A stretch of DNA of 10,661 bases, from positions 1-10,661 of the forward strand of contig JAFRMB010000062.1 in NCBI GenBank assembly GCA_017430945.1. Direction: 5' to 3'. The notes beneath the pieces were generated by a model, which worked only from the letters and a program-made list of their open reading frames with translations, had not been told where the DNA came from and did not search any database. Every line of letters starts with the position of its first letter. The stretch's first letter is position 1. This document shows positions 1 to 7,806 of the stretch, in pieces. Both the position numbers and the translations under genes were made by a program. The stretch is from Clostridia bacterium (lineage in GTDB: Bacteria > Bacillota_A > Clostridia > Christensenellales > Aristaeellaceae).

Positions 1-798
1 GAGGCGCTGGAGACCACGCGCATCCACTCCGTGGCAGGCATCGTGCCGCCCACGGGCCTTTTGACCGAGCGCCCGTTCCGCTCGCCGCACCACACCGCGA
101 GCCACGCCTCCCTCGTGGGCGGCGGCCCCAACGCGCTGCCCGGCGAGATCAGCAAGGCCCACAACGGCGTGCTGTTTTTGGACGAGCTGCCCGAATACCG
201 GCGGGACGTGCTGGAGGCTCTCCGCCAGCCGATGGAGGACGGATTCGTCACCATCACGCGGGTCAACGCCCAGTCCACCTATCCATCCCGCTTCGTGCTG
301 GTGTGCTCGATGAATCCCTGCCCCTGCGGCAACCTCGGCAGCCGCACCCAGCAGTGCCGCTGCACCCCCATCGAGATCCGAAGGTATCTGAACCGCATCT
401 CCGGCCCGCTGCTGGACCGCATCGACATGCACATCGAAGTCGAATCCATCCCGGCGGAAAAGCTCTCCGACCCCGCCCTGTCCGAAGACAGCGCCCACAT
501 CCGCGAGCGCGTGGTCGCCGCCCGGCAGGTGCAGCTGGAGCGCTACCGCGACATCGGCATCCACGCAAACGCCGAGCTCAACGCCCGCACACTGGCAAAG
601 GCCTGCAGGCTGACCCCGGCCGCTCAGTCGCTCCTTCTGGCCTCCACCGAGCGGCTCAAGCTCTCCAACCGCGCCTATACCCGCATCCTGAAGGTCGCCC
701 GCACCATCGCCGACCTGGACGGCGTCGACACCATCGACGAGGCTCAGGTCGCCGAATCCGTGCAGTACCGCACGCTGGATCGGAAGTATTGGGGATGA
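1..798 (+). CDS. yifB: YifB/ComM-family Mg-chelatase-like AAA+ ATPase, 5' end outside the window
   Basis: The reading frame is open from base 1 (E-A-L-E-T-T-R-I-H-S-V) to TGA at 796-798, giving 265 residues of the C-terminal part; full-length family members are about 500 aa. The first residues match the family stretch just after the Walker A region, so the N-terminal ChlI-like domain and the Walker A loop lie upstream. Seen here: FRSPHHTASHASLVGGG (about residues 35-51), the Walker B strand LFLDELPEY (58-66), the cysteine motif NPCPCG (105-110), SGPLLDRIDMHIEV with the conserved arginine (134-147), and the family C-terminus YRTLDRKYW. In Gram-negatives ComM is a hexameric helicase acting in branch migration during natural transformation; the role in Firmicutes is less clear. 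The GTG at 31 is internal, not a start. The gene is much more GC-rich than its neighbours (44 of 60 bases at 481-540). Confidence 0.95.
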   Translation, partial: EALETTRIHSVAGIVPPTGLLTERPFRSPHHTASHASLVGGGPNALPGEISKAHNGVLFLDELPEYRRDVLEALRQPMEDGFVTITRVNAQSTYPSRFVLVCSMNPCPCGNLGSRTQQCRCTPIEIRRYLNRISGPLLDRIDMHIEVESIPAEKLSDPALSEDSAHIRERVVAARQVQLERYRDIGIHANAELNARTLAKACRLTPAAQSLLLASTERLKLSNRAYTRILKVARTIADLDGVDTIDEAQVAESVQYRTLDRKYWG

Positions 799-860
799 GC
801 GGAAAGAAGCGGCAGTATGTGCCCGGTTCGTTCAAAAACAGCATCGGCCGTCGCGAATGA
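795..860 (+). other. Very short ORF overlapping the yifB stop (ATGA)
   Basis: An ATG at 795-797 overlaps the yifB TGA in the translational-coupling arrangement and is followed by 21 sense codons ending in TGA at 858-860. The peptide begins MSGKKRQYVPGS and is basic. It has no recognisable domain and there is no separate ribosome binding site. In many Firmicutes yifB is followed by dprA, so this might be an eroded neighbour or simply a chance frame. I would not call it a gene without conservation. Confidence 0.15.
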
Positions 861-1128
861 TGCGTAAGGCGGCCGGTGCGGCATTCCTTTCTCCCGTGTG
901 TCCAAAAATCTTCGCCCCGCGGGCGGCCGATGGCTCGGCCGCCCGCGGGGCGTTTTTGTCGGGAGAACGCAAGGCGCGTTTCTCGAATCCTTCCTCCCGA
1001 ATACGTCCTTGCACGCTCTTGATCGTCAATGCTGCTTTCGTCCACACAGCTATCCCGTTGCATGGGTCGTCTGCCGATCCCCCGAGTCTCAGCTGATCCG
1101 ATGCCTGGTCCTGGCGGCATTGATGACA
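799..1128. other. Intergenic region between convergent yifB and the GH127 gene
   Basis: These 330 bases separate two genes that point at each other. Apart from the short overlapping ORF (795-860) and the strong hairpin at 913-952, I see no gene, RNA or repeat. Longer open frames on both strands here run straight through the GC-rich hairpin and have no ribosome binding site. Bases 961-1128 form the presumed 3' untranslated part of the leftward operon. Confidence 0.7.
913..957 (+). terminator. Strong rho-independent terminator after yifB, possibly bidirectional
   Basis: An 18-bp perfect GC-rich stem (913-930 paired with 935-952) closes a TGGC loop (931-934) and is followed directly by TTTTT (953-957). 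Reading leftward, the same hairpin is followed by AAGA and then TTTTT (908-904), a weaker but plausible terminator for the convergent sugar operon, whose last gene stops at 1129. Confidence 0.92.
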
Positions 1129-3081
1129 TCAAATCTCATCGATCCATACGCGCATTTCATTCGGCCCGCGATTTGCCCATGCATAGTATGGGATCAAGTT
1201 GATCATACAGGATTCCCTCGATAGGGTCGCCTTTGCGCTGTACAACCGGCTGTCGTCACCAATGGGTGTCAGGCGCTGCCCACATGCCTTGAGCACCGTG
1301 ACTCCATTCAGGAGATCAGGCTGGTAGTCCGCTTCGAGAGGTCGGCTCGCATCGATCCGCAGTTGATGCAGCCCCGGGCCATTATCCACGGATTCGGCAC
1401 AGTAAACGAATGGGCCACGCAGTACCGCAGCTTTTCCGGCATCTTCCCGAACCCGTGCACTCGCCCTGTAGATCTGAGGCAGCATCTCGAAGCGAGCTTC
1501 GATCATATCGCCATCGTGGAATTCCGTATGCAATGAAAGATAGCCCTTCTCACAGGCATCCATGGCGACAGACTTGCCGTTCAGGGTCACGACAGGATGC
1601 TCGCACCAGCCGGGGATGCGCAAGTTGATCGTGAAATCGGTCGGCTCATCAAGGCTGAGGGTATAGCGCACACATCCGTCGACGGGATAATTGCTGTCGC
1701 AGTTGAGGCGGATCTTTTTTCCTCCAATCGTCGTATCCAGCGTTCCGCCGACATACAGATGGATATTCAACGCGCTTCTGCCGATCGCGTAAGCATAGCT
1801 CCCGATCGAAAGAATGGTGCGGATCGTGTTCGGCGGGCAGCAGGAGCAGGCGAACCACTTCTTCCTTTCCGGCAGGACATGATCTGTGTCCTTGCGGACA
1901 CATAGCTCGGGATAGACCTCCAGGGGATTGACATAGTAGAACGCCCTGCCATCCAGCGCCATGCCTCCCAGGACCACGTTGTACAGAGCTCGCTCCATGA
2001 TGTCCGCGTATTCGCCGTTCAACTCTATCCTGAGCATCCGGCTGGCAAACATCATCAACCCGATGCTGGCGCATGTCTCCGCGTAAGCACGATCATTGGG
2101 GAGGTCGTAATTGACGGAGAACGCCTCTCCAAACGCCGAAGCGCCTATAGCGCCGGTGATGTACATTTTCTTGTCTGCCACATTGCGCCAGATCCGTCTG
2201 AGTGCCTGGACCATCTCGTCATCACCGGTCTTCATGGCCACATCTGCCATGCCCGAATACAAGTACATCGCACGTACGGCATGGCCTACCGCTTCGTCCT
2301 GCTGACGAACCGGTGCATGTGCCTGTGCGTAGGTCCGCCCATAGGTGCCCATCACGGAATACAGATACCTGCCGCCCCGCCGTTCAGCTTCCAGATCAAA
2401 ATAGAATGGCTCCTGGCCCCTCTGATCCACGAAATACTTCGCAGTGTCGAGATATCGCTTCTCTCCGGTTGCGTCATACAGCTTCATCAACGCCAGTTCT
2501 ATCTCAGGATGGCCGGCGTAACCCTTGATCTTCCCTTCGCCGCGACCGAACACAGACGCGATGAGGTCTGCATACCGGCATGCTGTATCCAACAGCTTTC
2601 GCTTACCCGTAGCCGTGTAGTAGGCTACTGCCGCTTCGATCAGATGGCCGGCGCAGTACAGCTCGTGACCCTCCTGCAGATTTGTCCACCGCTTGCCGGG
2701 CTCTTTCACGATGAAGTAGGTATCCAGATAACCGTCAGGCTGCTGTGCTTCCGCAATGATGTCGACCACCCTGTCCAGCAGCGCCTCCAGCTCCGGGTCA
2801 TCCTCATGCATCAGAGAGAACGCAGCGCCTTCGAGCCACTTGGTGACATCTGAATCCTGAAAAACATGGCCATAGAATTCGCCCTCGGCGCCGCCTGCCG
2901 CGATCATATAGTTTTTGATCGCATGACTGGCTTCGGCGCCTGGGATGGCATCGTTCAAAGCGTCCCAGAGGAAAGGGATCGAAGCATGCGTGACCGCATG
3001 GATATATCTGCTCCAGAATCCATCAGAAACAGTCGCTGCAGTCACCGGGATGTTCACATACAACTCTGTACTGTTCTTCAT
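1129..3081 (-). CDS. GH127 glycoside hydrolase, probable beta-L-arabinofuranosidase (cytoplasmic)
   Basis: The 650-aa protein is the usual length for GH127 (DUF1680; HypBA1 of Bifidobacterium longum). All key HypBA1 residues occur at a constant offset of three: general acid/base Glu322 is E319 (in GEAFSVNYDLPND), the zinc ligands Glu338 and Cys340 are E335 and C337 (AETCASIG), and nucleophile Cys417 with Cys418 are C414 and C415 (in CSCCPPN). Conserved-motif histidines are H139 (EGHELYCAGH), H191 (GHPEIE) and H267. The zinc-thiolate retaining mechanism therefore looks intact. There is no signal peptide, so it acts in the cytoplasm on imported substrate. The start is ATG 3081, preceded by GAGGAGAGG and overlapping the permease stop as ATGA; the frame runs further upstream but only across the permease gene. 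GH127 also contains an aceric-acid (RG-II) hydrolase, so another furanoside substrate is possible. Confidence 0.93.
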   Translation of the reverse strand: MKNSTELYVNIPVTAATVSDGFWSRYIHAVTHASIPFLWDALNDAIPGAEASHAIKNYMIAAGGAEGEFYGHVFQDSDVTKWLEGAAFSLMHEDDPELEALLDRVVDIIAEAQQPDGYLDTYFIVKEPGKRWTNLQEGHELYCAGHLIEAAVAYYTATGKRKLLDTACRYADLIASVFGRGEGKIKGYAGHPEIELALMKLYDATGEKRYLDTAKYFVDQRGQEPFYFDLEAERRGGRYLYSVMGTYGRTYAQAHAPVRQQDEAVGHAVRAMYLYSGMADVAMKTGDDEMVQALRRIWRNVADKKMYITGAIGASAFGEAFSVNYDLPNDRAYAETCASIGLMMFASRMLRIELNGEYADIMERALYNVVLGGMALDGRAFYYVNPLEVYPELCVRKDTDHVLPERKKWFACSCCPPNTIRTILSIGSYAYAIGRSALNIHLYVGGTLDTTIGGKKIRLNCDSNYPVDGCVRYTLSLDEPTDFTINLRIPGWCEHPVVTLNGKSVAMDACEKGYLSLHTEFHDGDMIEARFEMLPQIYRASARVREDAGKAAVLRGPFVYCAESVDNGPGLHQLRIDASRPLEADYQPDLLNGVTVLKACGQRLTPIGDDSRLYSAKATLSRESCMINLIPYYAWANRGPNEMRVWIDEI

Positions 3082-4067
3082 TTTGCGGTCCCTCTCCTCG
3101 TGATCAGCCTGGTCACGTTCAGTAATGTTGTTCTGGCGATGCCTGACTGCAGAAGCACGATCACGATCAGCATTCCGCCCGATACGATCTTCTGCCATGC
3201 AGTAGGTATATCACCCTGCAAATTGAATACATTTGAGATCAACGACAGGATCAACGCACCGACGACCGTGCCGAACACATTGCCCTGGCCACCTGCCAGA
3301 GAAGCGCCGCCCAGCACGGCAGCGGTTATCGCTTTGGTTTCATATTCCTCACCTTGCAGCGGCGTGATGGAACCCAAGCGTGAGGTCATGATCAACCCCG
3401 CTATACCCACGCACATGGAGCACAGGATCTGCGCGATGATCTGTACGCGGTCGACGCGGATGCCCATCATCTTGGCTGATTCCGCACTTCCGCCAGCAGC
3501 AAAGAAATGTCTGCCAAGCGGCGAAAAGCGCATGACATAGCTGAACCCAAACAGGAACACCAGCATGATGATCACCGGGAATGGCACCGGGCCAAGATAG
3601 CCCTTCCCAAGGTAGGAGAAGGCATCGATGCCCTTCGGCAAGACCCTTGATGATGCGCCATTGATAATAAACACGAGGCCTCGGATAAAAAACATGAACG
3701 TCAGTGTCGTGATCATGGGCGCAACATGCAGTTTGGTGATGACCAGGCCTTTCAGAAACCCGATGAAACCAAACAGCGTCAGAATCACAGCCAGGGAAAG
3801 CACGATGCTTTTGCAGGTAAAAACCGAGATCACGCCCGCGAAGCTCAGCATCATACCCAGCGAAAGGTCGATGGTCCCCGACGCGATGACCAATGTCATG
3901 CCGATGCTGGCGATCGCAAGCACGCTGGTTTGTCGAAGCACGTTCATGATGTTCATGTACGTGAGAAATGTCCTGTACCGCAGCGAAGCAAACAGTATGA
4001 GTGCAATCATGATGTAGGTGGCTGGCGGTATACTACGGGTAATCGCCTTGAATCGCATACTCTTCAC
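3078..4067 (-). CDS. Sugar ABC transporter permease, RbsC/YjfF-like (second permease)
   Basis: A 329-aa integral membrane protein of the BPD_transp_2 (RbsC) family with about eight to ten hydrophobic segments. Family motifs are IASIGMTLVIASGTIDLSLG near residues 50-70, the cytoplasmic loop AAGGSAESAKMMGI, and GGASLAGGQGNVFGTVVGAL near the C-terminus. The stretch MITTLTFMFFIRG resembles E. coli YjfF rather than YtfT, which suggests a YtfT/YjfF-type heterodimeric channel. The likely start is GTG at 4067-4065, because GAGGGG (4080-4075) lies 7 nt upstream; the in-frame ATG at 4058 would be 16 nt away. The frame runs further upstream, but only as an antisense-like basic stretch across the preceding permease gene. 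It begins 11 nt after that permease's stop, and its own stop overlaps the GH127 ATG. Confidence 0.92.
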   Translation of the reverse strand: MKSMRFKAITRSIPPATYIMIALILFASLRYRTFLTYMNIMNVLRQTSVLAIASIGMTLVIASGTIDLSLGMMLSFAGVISVFTCKSIVLSLAVILTLFGFIGFLKGLVITKLHVAPMITTLTFMFFIRGLVFIINGASSRVLPKGIDAFSYLGKGYLGPVPFPVIIMLVFLFGFSYVMRFSPLGRHFFAAGGSAESAKMMGIRVDRVQIIAQILCSMCVGIAGLIMTSRLGSITPLQGEEYETKAITAAVLGGASLAGGQGNVFGTVVGALILSLISNVFNLQGDIPTAWQKIVSGGMLIVIVLLQSGIARTTLLNVTRLITRRGTAK

Positions 4068-4074
4068 AGTATCA

Positions 4075-4080
4075 CCCCTC
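4075..4080 (-). promoter_or_regulatory. Ribosome binding site deciding the GTG start of the second permease
   Basis: GAGGGG on the minus strand overlaps the stop codon of the upstream permease and sits 7 nt before GTG 4067. This favours GTG over the ATG at 4058. Confidence 0.65.
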
Positions 4081-5044
4081 ACTTTCGCTTCAACTGCTGG
4101 GACACAGCGCCAAGCAGAAGGATCCCGGCCTTGATCAGCAGTGAGTACTCGTAGGTAATGTTGTTCATGTTGATCATGATCGTGATCGTCTGCATTATGA
4201 ACACGCCGATCATGGTGCCCAGGATGTTTGCCTTGCCGCCGGTGAGCATGGTACCTCCTATGACGGCGCTGGCCACACAGTCCATTTCTACTGTGCTGCC
4301 GACCGTCATGGCATCGGACCCACCGGTTCGTGCCGCGTCCAGTACGCCCGCCATACCTGCCAGGAAACAGCATATGATGTAGGAGGTGATGATGATCCCA
4401 CGTGTATTCAGGCCAGCATAATTCGATGCGCTGCGGTTGTTACCGATCGCCTCTACATAGCGGCCAAACTTCATTTTGCGCATGATGATGTACACGATCG
4501 CCAGCGTGACCAATATAACTGCCGCCTGTACGGGGACTTTTCCTCCGATGCGATAGTATCCAAAGTCCAGGAATTTGTAATTGCCTACCGAGATCAACCC
4601 ACCGTTCTTGAAGAGCATCGCGCCGCCGCGGATGATATACGAGAATGCGATGGTACAGATCATCGGCTGGATCTCAAACACAGCAATGATCGTGCCGATC
4701 ACGAGCCCGATACAGGCCGACGCGACCGCCGATATGATGATCGCACCCGGGATCGAGCCATCAGGCCCAAACAGCATGGCCGCAGTGATACAGCTGGTGA
4801 GCGCCATCGTGGATCCCACAGCCAGGTTTATACCGCCGCCGGATATAACGATGGTCATTCCCTCGGCAATGAGCAGGATCGTAGCCGACTGACGGACGAT
4901 ATTCCACGCCACGTTCATGCTGACGAAATTCCGCGTGATGAACACATTCAACAGCAGGAGAGCGCCAAAGGTGATATAGGCTCCGTAGCTGGCAAAGATC
5001 CCCAGGATATCAAGTTTCCGCACTGCCGTTCCACGTCCATTCAT
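4079..5044 (-). CDS. Sugar ABC transporter permease, RbsC/YtfT-like (first permease)
   Basis: A 321-aa multi-pass membrane protein of the RbsC family. Diagnostic regions are LLIAEGMTIVISGGGINLAVG (about residues 57-77), VFEIQPMICTIAFSYIIRGG, the coupling-loop motif EAIGNNRSASNYAGL, and GGTMLTGGKANILGTMIGV. The IQP-x-x-x-T segment resembles E. coli YtfT. One oddity is GGINLAVG where most relatives carry GGIDLSVG (Asp to Asn). The start ATG 5044 overlaps the ATPase stop as ATGA and has AAAGGGGGG 7 nt upstream, so translation is probably coupled. With the second permease it should form the membrane channel served by the single fused ATPase. Confidence 0.92.
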   Translation of the reverse strand: MNGRGTAVRKLDILGIFASYGAYITFGALLLLNVFITRNFVSMNVAWNIVRQSATILLIAEGMTIVISGGGINLAVGSTMALTSCITAAMLFGPDGSIPGAIIISAVASACIGLVIGTIIAVFEIQPMICTIAFSYIIRGGAMLFKNGGLISVGNYKFLDFGYYRIGGKVPVQAAVILVTLAIVYIIMRKMKFGRYVEAIGNNRSASNYAGLNTRGIIITSYIICCFLAGMAGVLDAARTGGSDAMTVGSTVEMDCVASAVIGGTMLTGGKANILGTMIGVFIMQTITIMINMNNITYEYSLLIKAGILLLGAVSQQLKRK

Positions 5045-6594
5045 TGCGCTGCCCCCCTTTCACATGTCTCTATGTGATCCACGTCGACCGCACCTCCGAT
5101 GGTATTCATGATCTCATCCTGGTTGATGTCGTCGCCATACAGTTCCCGGATCTTGCGGCCGTCCCGAATGACATCCACGCGATCGCTGTTTCGGATGACC
5201 TCGCTCATTTCGCTGGAGATCATCAACACGCCGATCCCCTGCTCGGCCAGTTCCTTTATCAGCTTCTCGATCTCCTGCTTCGCACCTACATCGATGCCGC
5301 GGGTGGGTTCGTCCAGGATCATCAAATCCGGATCAACGCACATCCAACGGGCCAGGATCACCTTTTGCTGGTTGCCGCCGCTGAGCAGTCGGATAGGCTG
5401 GTCGATGCTCGGCGTCTTGATGCCCAGGCGCTGTATGAATTCCTCCACGATCTTCTTCTGCCGTTTGACATCTACAAAGCCGTACTTTGTCAGCTTTGGA
5501 AGCAGCGCGAGGGTGATGTTCTCCCTCACGGACATGTTGCCGACGATGCCGTCTGCCCGCCGGTTTTCCGGGCAGAAAGCCAACCCATGGCGGATGGCGT
5601 CTCTCGGCGAATGAAAATGGACCTCCCGGCCGCCCATCATCATACGGCCGCGCACCAGTTTATCCAACCCGAAGAGCAGCCGCGCGATCTCCGTCCGGCC
5701 CGCACCCAGCAGTCCTGCCAGGCCTACGACCCGTCCCTTCTGCACAGACATGCTGACGTCCTTTACGCGGTTGTCAGAAAAACCGTGCTCGAGAGAAAGG
5801 ATGTCCTCTGAATCCGCCTGTGCGGCAGCGTTCCTTCGAACGGACAGGATCTCCGTCGCATCCCTTCCGATCATCTCAGAGATCATCTGCACTTTGGTTA
5901 TCTCGCCGATCTTATGGGTCCCAACGTGCCGACCATCTTTCAAAATCGTCACACGCTCGCAGATCTCGAAGATCTCGTCGATGCGGTGGGAAATGAACAC
6001 GATGGCGATCCCCTGTGCCTTCAGGTTCCGCATGACATCGAACAGGATCCTGACCTCATCAGAGTCCAGGGACGACGTGGGTTCGTCCATGATGACCAGT
6101 CTGGAATTGATGGACAGTGCCCGCGCGATAGATATCATCTGCTGTACGGCCGCGCTGAAGCTGCGGACCGGTGTGCTGAGATCCAGCTCGTGGATGCCGA
6201 CCCGTGCCAACAGCGCCCGCGCCTGCTCATCGGTCTTCTTCCAGTCGATGGAAATGCCGTCCCGGGCTTTTATCTCGCGGCCGATGAATATGTTTTCGCT
6301 CGCCCCAAGTCCCGGGATCATGTTCAATTCCTGATGGATGGTGCTGATGCCGTGTTTCTGTGCGTCCAGCGCATCGATAAAATGCACCTTCTCGCCGTTC
6401 AGGATTATTGAGCCCTCATCCATCGTGTATATGCCCGAAAGGATCTTCATCAGGGTGGATTTTCCGGCACCGTTTTCACCGACCAGCGCAAGGATCTCAC
6501 CCTGTTTGATTTCCAAATTGATATCCTCCAACGCTTTGACGCCCGGGAAGGATTTGCTGACGTGCTCCATTCTCAGCAATACATTATCGGCCAT
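5041..6594 (-). CDS. Sugar ABC transporter ATP-binding protein with two fused NBDs (RbsA/MglA/YtfR type)
   Basis: A 517-aa cytoplasmic ATPase with tandem nucleotide-binding domains, the normal size for this family. NBD1 has Walker A GENGAGKST (39-47), Q88 in the Q-loop, Walker B LVIMDE (166-171) and H203. Its signature loop is SFSAAVQQ (145-152), which departs from LSGGQ as NBD1 signatures in this family often do. NBD2 has the family-typical degenerate Walker A GLLGAGRTE (294-302, R in place of K), a canonical signature LSGGNQQ (404-410) and Walker B LMILDE (424-429). It powers the two permeases encoded next. ATG 6594 is chosen because GAGGAG lies 8 nt upstream; GTG 6603 and ATG 6600 overlap or abut that site. 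Its TGA overlaps the first permease's ATG. Confidence 0.95.
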   Translation of the reverse strand: MADNVLLRMEHVSKSFPGVKALEDINLEIKQGEILALVGENGAGKSTLMKILSGIYTMDEGSIILNGEKVHFIDALDAQKHGISTIHQELNMIPGLGASENIFIGREIKARDGISIDWKKTDEQARALLARVGIHELDLSTPVRSFSAAVQQMISIARALSINSRLVIMDEPTSSLDSDEVRILFDVMRNLKAQGIAIVFISHRIDEIFEICERVTILKDGRHVGTHKIGEITKVQMISEMIGRDATEILSVRRNAAAQADSEDILSLEHGFSDNRVKDVSMSVQKGRVVGLAGLLGAGRTEIARLLFGLDKLVRGRMMMGGREVHFHSPRDAIRHGLAFCPENRRADGIVGNMSVRENITLALLPKLTKYGFVDVKRQKKIVEEFIQRLGIKTPSIDQPIRLLSGGNQQKVILARWMCVDPDLMILDEPTRGIDVGAKQEIEKLIKELAEQGIGVLMISSEMSEVIRNSDRVDVIRDGRKIRELYGDDINQDEIMNTIGGAVDVDHIETCERGAAQ

Positions 6595-6602
6595 AATCAT
6601 CA

Positions 6603-6608
6603 CTCCTC
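6603..6608 (-). promoter_or_regulatory. Ribosome binding site deciding the ATPase start
   Basis: GAGGAG on the minus strand, 8 nt before ATG 6594. The alternative starts at 6603 and 6600 are too close to be served by it. Confidence 0.75.
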
Positions 6609-6634
6609 AGTGCCAACGAATGTCCGACATTATT

Positions 6635-6669
6635 GGTGCGGACGATCACAAGTGTGAATCGTCCGCACC
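6635..6669 (-). other. Intercistronic hairpin between oxidoreductase and ATPase genes
   Basis: A perfect 12-bp inverted repeat (6635-6646 with 6658-6669) extends inward by CAC/GTG (6647-6649 with 6654-6656, one unpaired A at 6657) around a 4-nt loop. It fills most of the 81-nt gap between the oxidoreductase stop and the ATPase start. There is no U tract on either side, so it is not a classic terminator. A role in mRNA stability or processing, setting enzyme against transporter levels, is an inference. Confidence 0.7.
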
Positions 6670-6675
6670 TCACGA

Positions 6676-7806
6676 TCAATTCTTTGCCCAGGACTGGGTC
6701 TTCATTTCGACGGTGCGCCCCGTCGCCAAAGCCTCATTGATCACCAACTGCATGTATTGATCCTGTGCGCCCTCTCCGAAGCTGTAGAAGGATCTCCCGG
6801 TCTCGACATATTCGTTCATCTGTGTCATGACGTCTGCCACGGCGATCTCATCATCGGTCATTCGCTGAAGGGTGCTGTCAAAATCCCAGATGCGTCCATA
6901 ATAGGTGGACAGGGCATCCGGCTTCAAACACGGGATGTACTTGTTCTTGTATACCCAGCGCTCTCCAAGCGTATATCCGTGGAGATAAGCGTAGTCGTAT
7001 TCGTGGGTATCCATGCGCGTCAGCGGCATCTCAACAGGCGTCTTGCTGTCCAGCAATGCGCGAACGGTCTCATCCTCGATCTGCCCCTTGCTGCCCAGGA
7101 TCAGCACACGCTGCCTGCGCACCCAGGATGCATACTGCTCGCCGATGAAGTCGTATACGCCGGATTTGTCTCCGTAATCAAATACGGCGATGGTCTGTGT
7201 GGTTGGGTTGATCACCTCGGTTTCCGGCACATAGGTGTTGTAACGCGTAGGCCCATCCATCAGCTTCCCCTTGAGGCTCACGGCAGTGACCTTCGCGTTT
7301 TCATACTTTACACCGAGCAGGTTGCGCAGCATGCTCAGTCCGTGATAATCGTGAGCGACCGACACCTGCGCATGAGAGACCTCACCGATCAAGCCCGACG
7401 CAACGACATTCAGCCGCGTGCGGTGGATCGGCGCGTTGTTATACTGTTCCGACACCTGGATCTTCGCGCCGGCATCCACCAACCGCTGGATATCGTTCAG
7501 CGCTTCCAGCGTCAATCCCGGCGGCGTTTCGCACAGTATGGGCAGTTTCGCTTCTGCCAGTTTACGGATGTATTCAGGGGCAAACTCAGGGAAGACCGCC
7601 ACGATGGCGTAATCTGCCCGGGCTTCTTCGATCAACCTGTCGAAATCCGTGTAAGCCTTTACGCCCCAGTAAGCCTCGAAGGCCGCCGCACGCTCAGGCT
7701 TGCGAACATAAGCGCCGACCACTTGGAATTCTGATGGCAGGAACCGCGCTGTCCGCATGTAAAATGATGCGCGATGGCCGCCGCCGATCAATATGATGCG
7801 TTTCAT
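6676..7806 (-). CDS. Gfo/Idh/MocA-family NAD(P)-dependent oxidoreductase with atypical ETP motif
   Basis: A 376-aa, presumably cytoplasmic protein. The N-terminal Rossmann fold opens KRIILIGGGHRASFY (glycines 8-10), followed by acidic and hydrophobic strands typical of MocA dehydrogenases. The usual EKP motif is replaced by C-E-T-P-P (92-96), so the lysine normally used for cofactor or substrate contact is missing. Further on are SEQYNNAPIHRTR (119-131), GLIGEVSHAQVSVAHDYHG (138-156) with candidate catalytic H152, D153 and H155, and a C-terminal alpha/beta substrate domain. Such enzymes oxidise or reduce a sugar or inositol carbon; the exact substrate cannot be read from sequence. Start ATG 7806 has GGAGGG 8 nt upstream and overlaps the preceding stop (TGATG), so it is translationally coupled to the AllA-like gene. 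TTG 7809 is the rejected alternative. Confidence 0.88.
   Translation of the reverse strand: MKRIILIGGGHRASFYMRTARFLPSEFQVVGAYVRKPERAAAFEAYWGVKAYTDFDRLIEEARADYAIVAVFPEFAPEYIRKLAEAKLPILCETPPGLTLEALNDIQRLVDAGAKIQVSEQYNNAPIHRTRLNVVASGLIGEVSHAQVSVAHDYHGLSMLRNLLGVKYENAKVTAVSLKGKLMDGPTRYNTYVPETEVINPTTQTIAVFDYGDKSGVYDFIGEQYASWVRRQRVLILGSKGQIEDETVRALLDSKTPVEMPLTRMDTHEYDYAYLHGYTLGERWVYKNKYIPCLKPDALSTYYGRIWDFDSTLQRMTDDEIAVADVMTQMNEYVETGRSFYSFGEGAQDQYMQLVINEALATGRTVEMKTQSWAKN

Noticed and set aside
263..568. Minus-strand open frames inside yifB
   Set aside because: Arginine-rich, low-complexity antisense shadows of a GC-rich gene with no ribosome binding site; the plus strand matches a known family throughout.
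656..1132. Minus-strand 158-codon and 71-codon frames across the yifB end and the terminator
   Set aside because: They read through the 18-bp terminator hairpin and the end of yifB, have no ribosome binding site, and give basic compositionally biased peptides.
3082..3198. Longer upstream start for the GH127 protein
   Set aside because: The extra residues are highly charged, overlap the permease gene in another frame and lack similarity to GH127; ATG 3081 has a good ribosome binding site and gives the family length.
4068..4373. Longer upstream start for the second permease
   Set aside because: The extension overlaps the first permease in another frame and is rich in His, Arg and Gly with no membrane character; GTG 4067 has a well-spaced GAGGGG.
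5044..5811. Plus-strand 255-codon frame within the ATPase gene
   Set aside because: It is the antisense shadow of a fully supported two-domain ATPase; no ribosome binding site or recognisable fold.
6757..7734. Plus-strand 325-codon frame within the oxidoreductase gene
   Set aside because: Long only because of codon bias on the opposite strand; the peptide is His/Arg/Asp-rich with no family resemblance, and the minus strand has clear Rossmann motifs.
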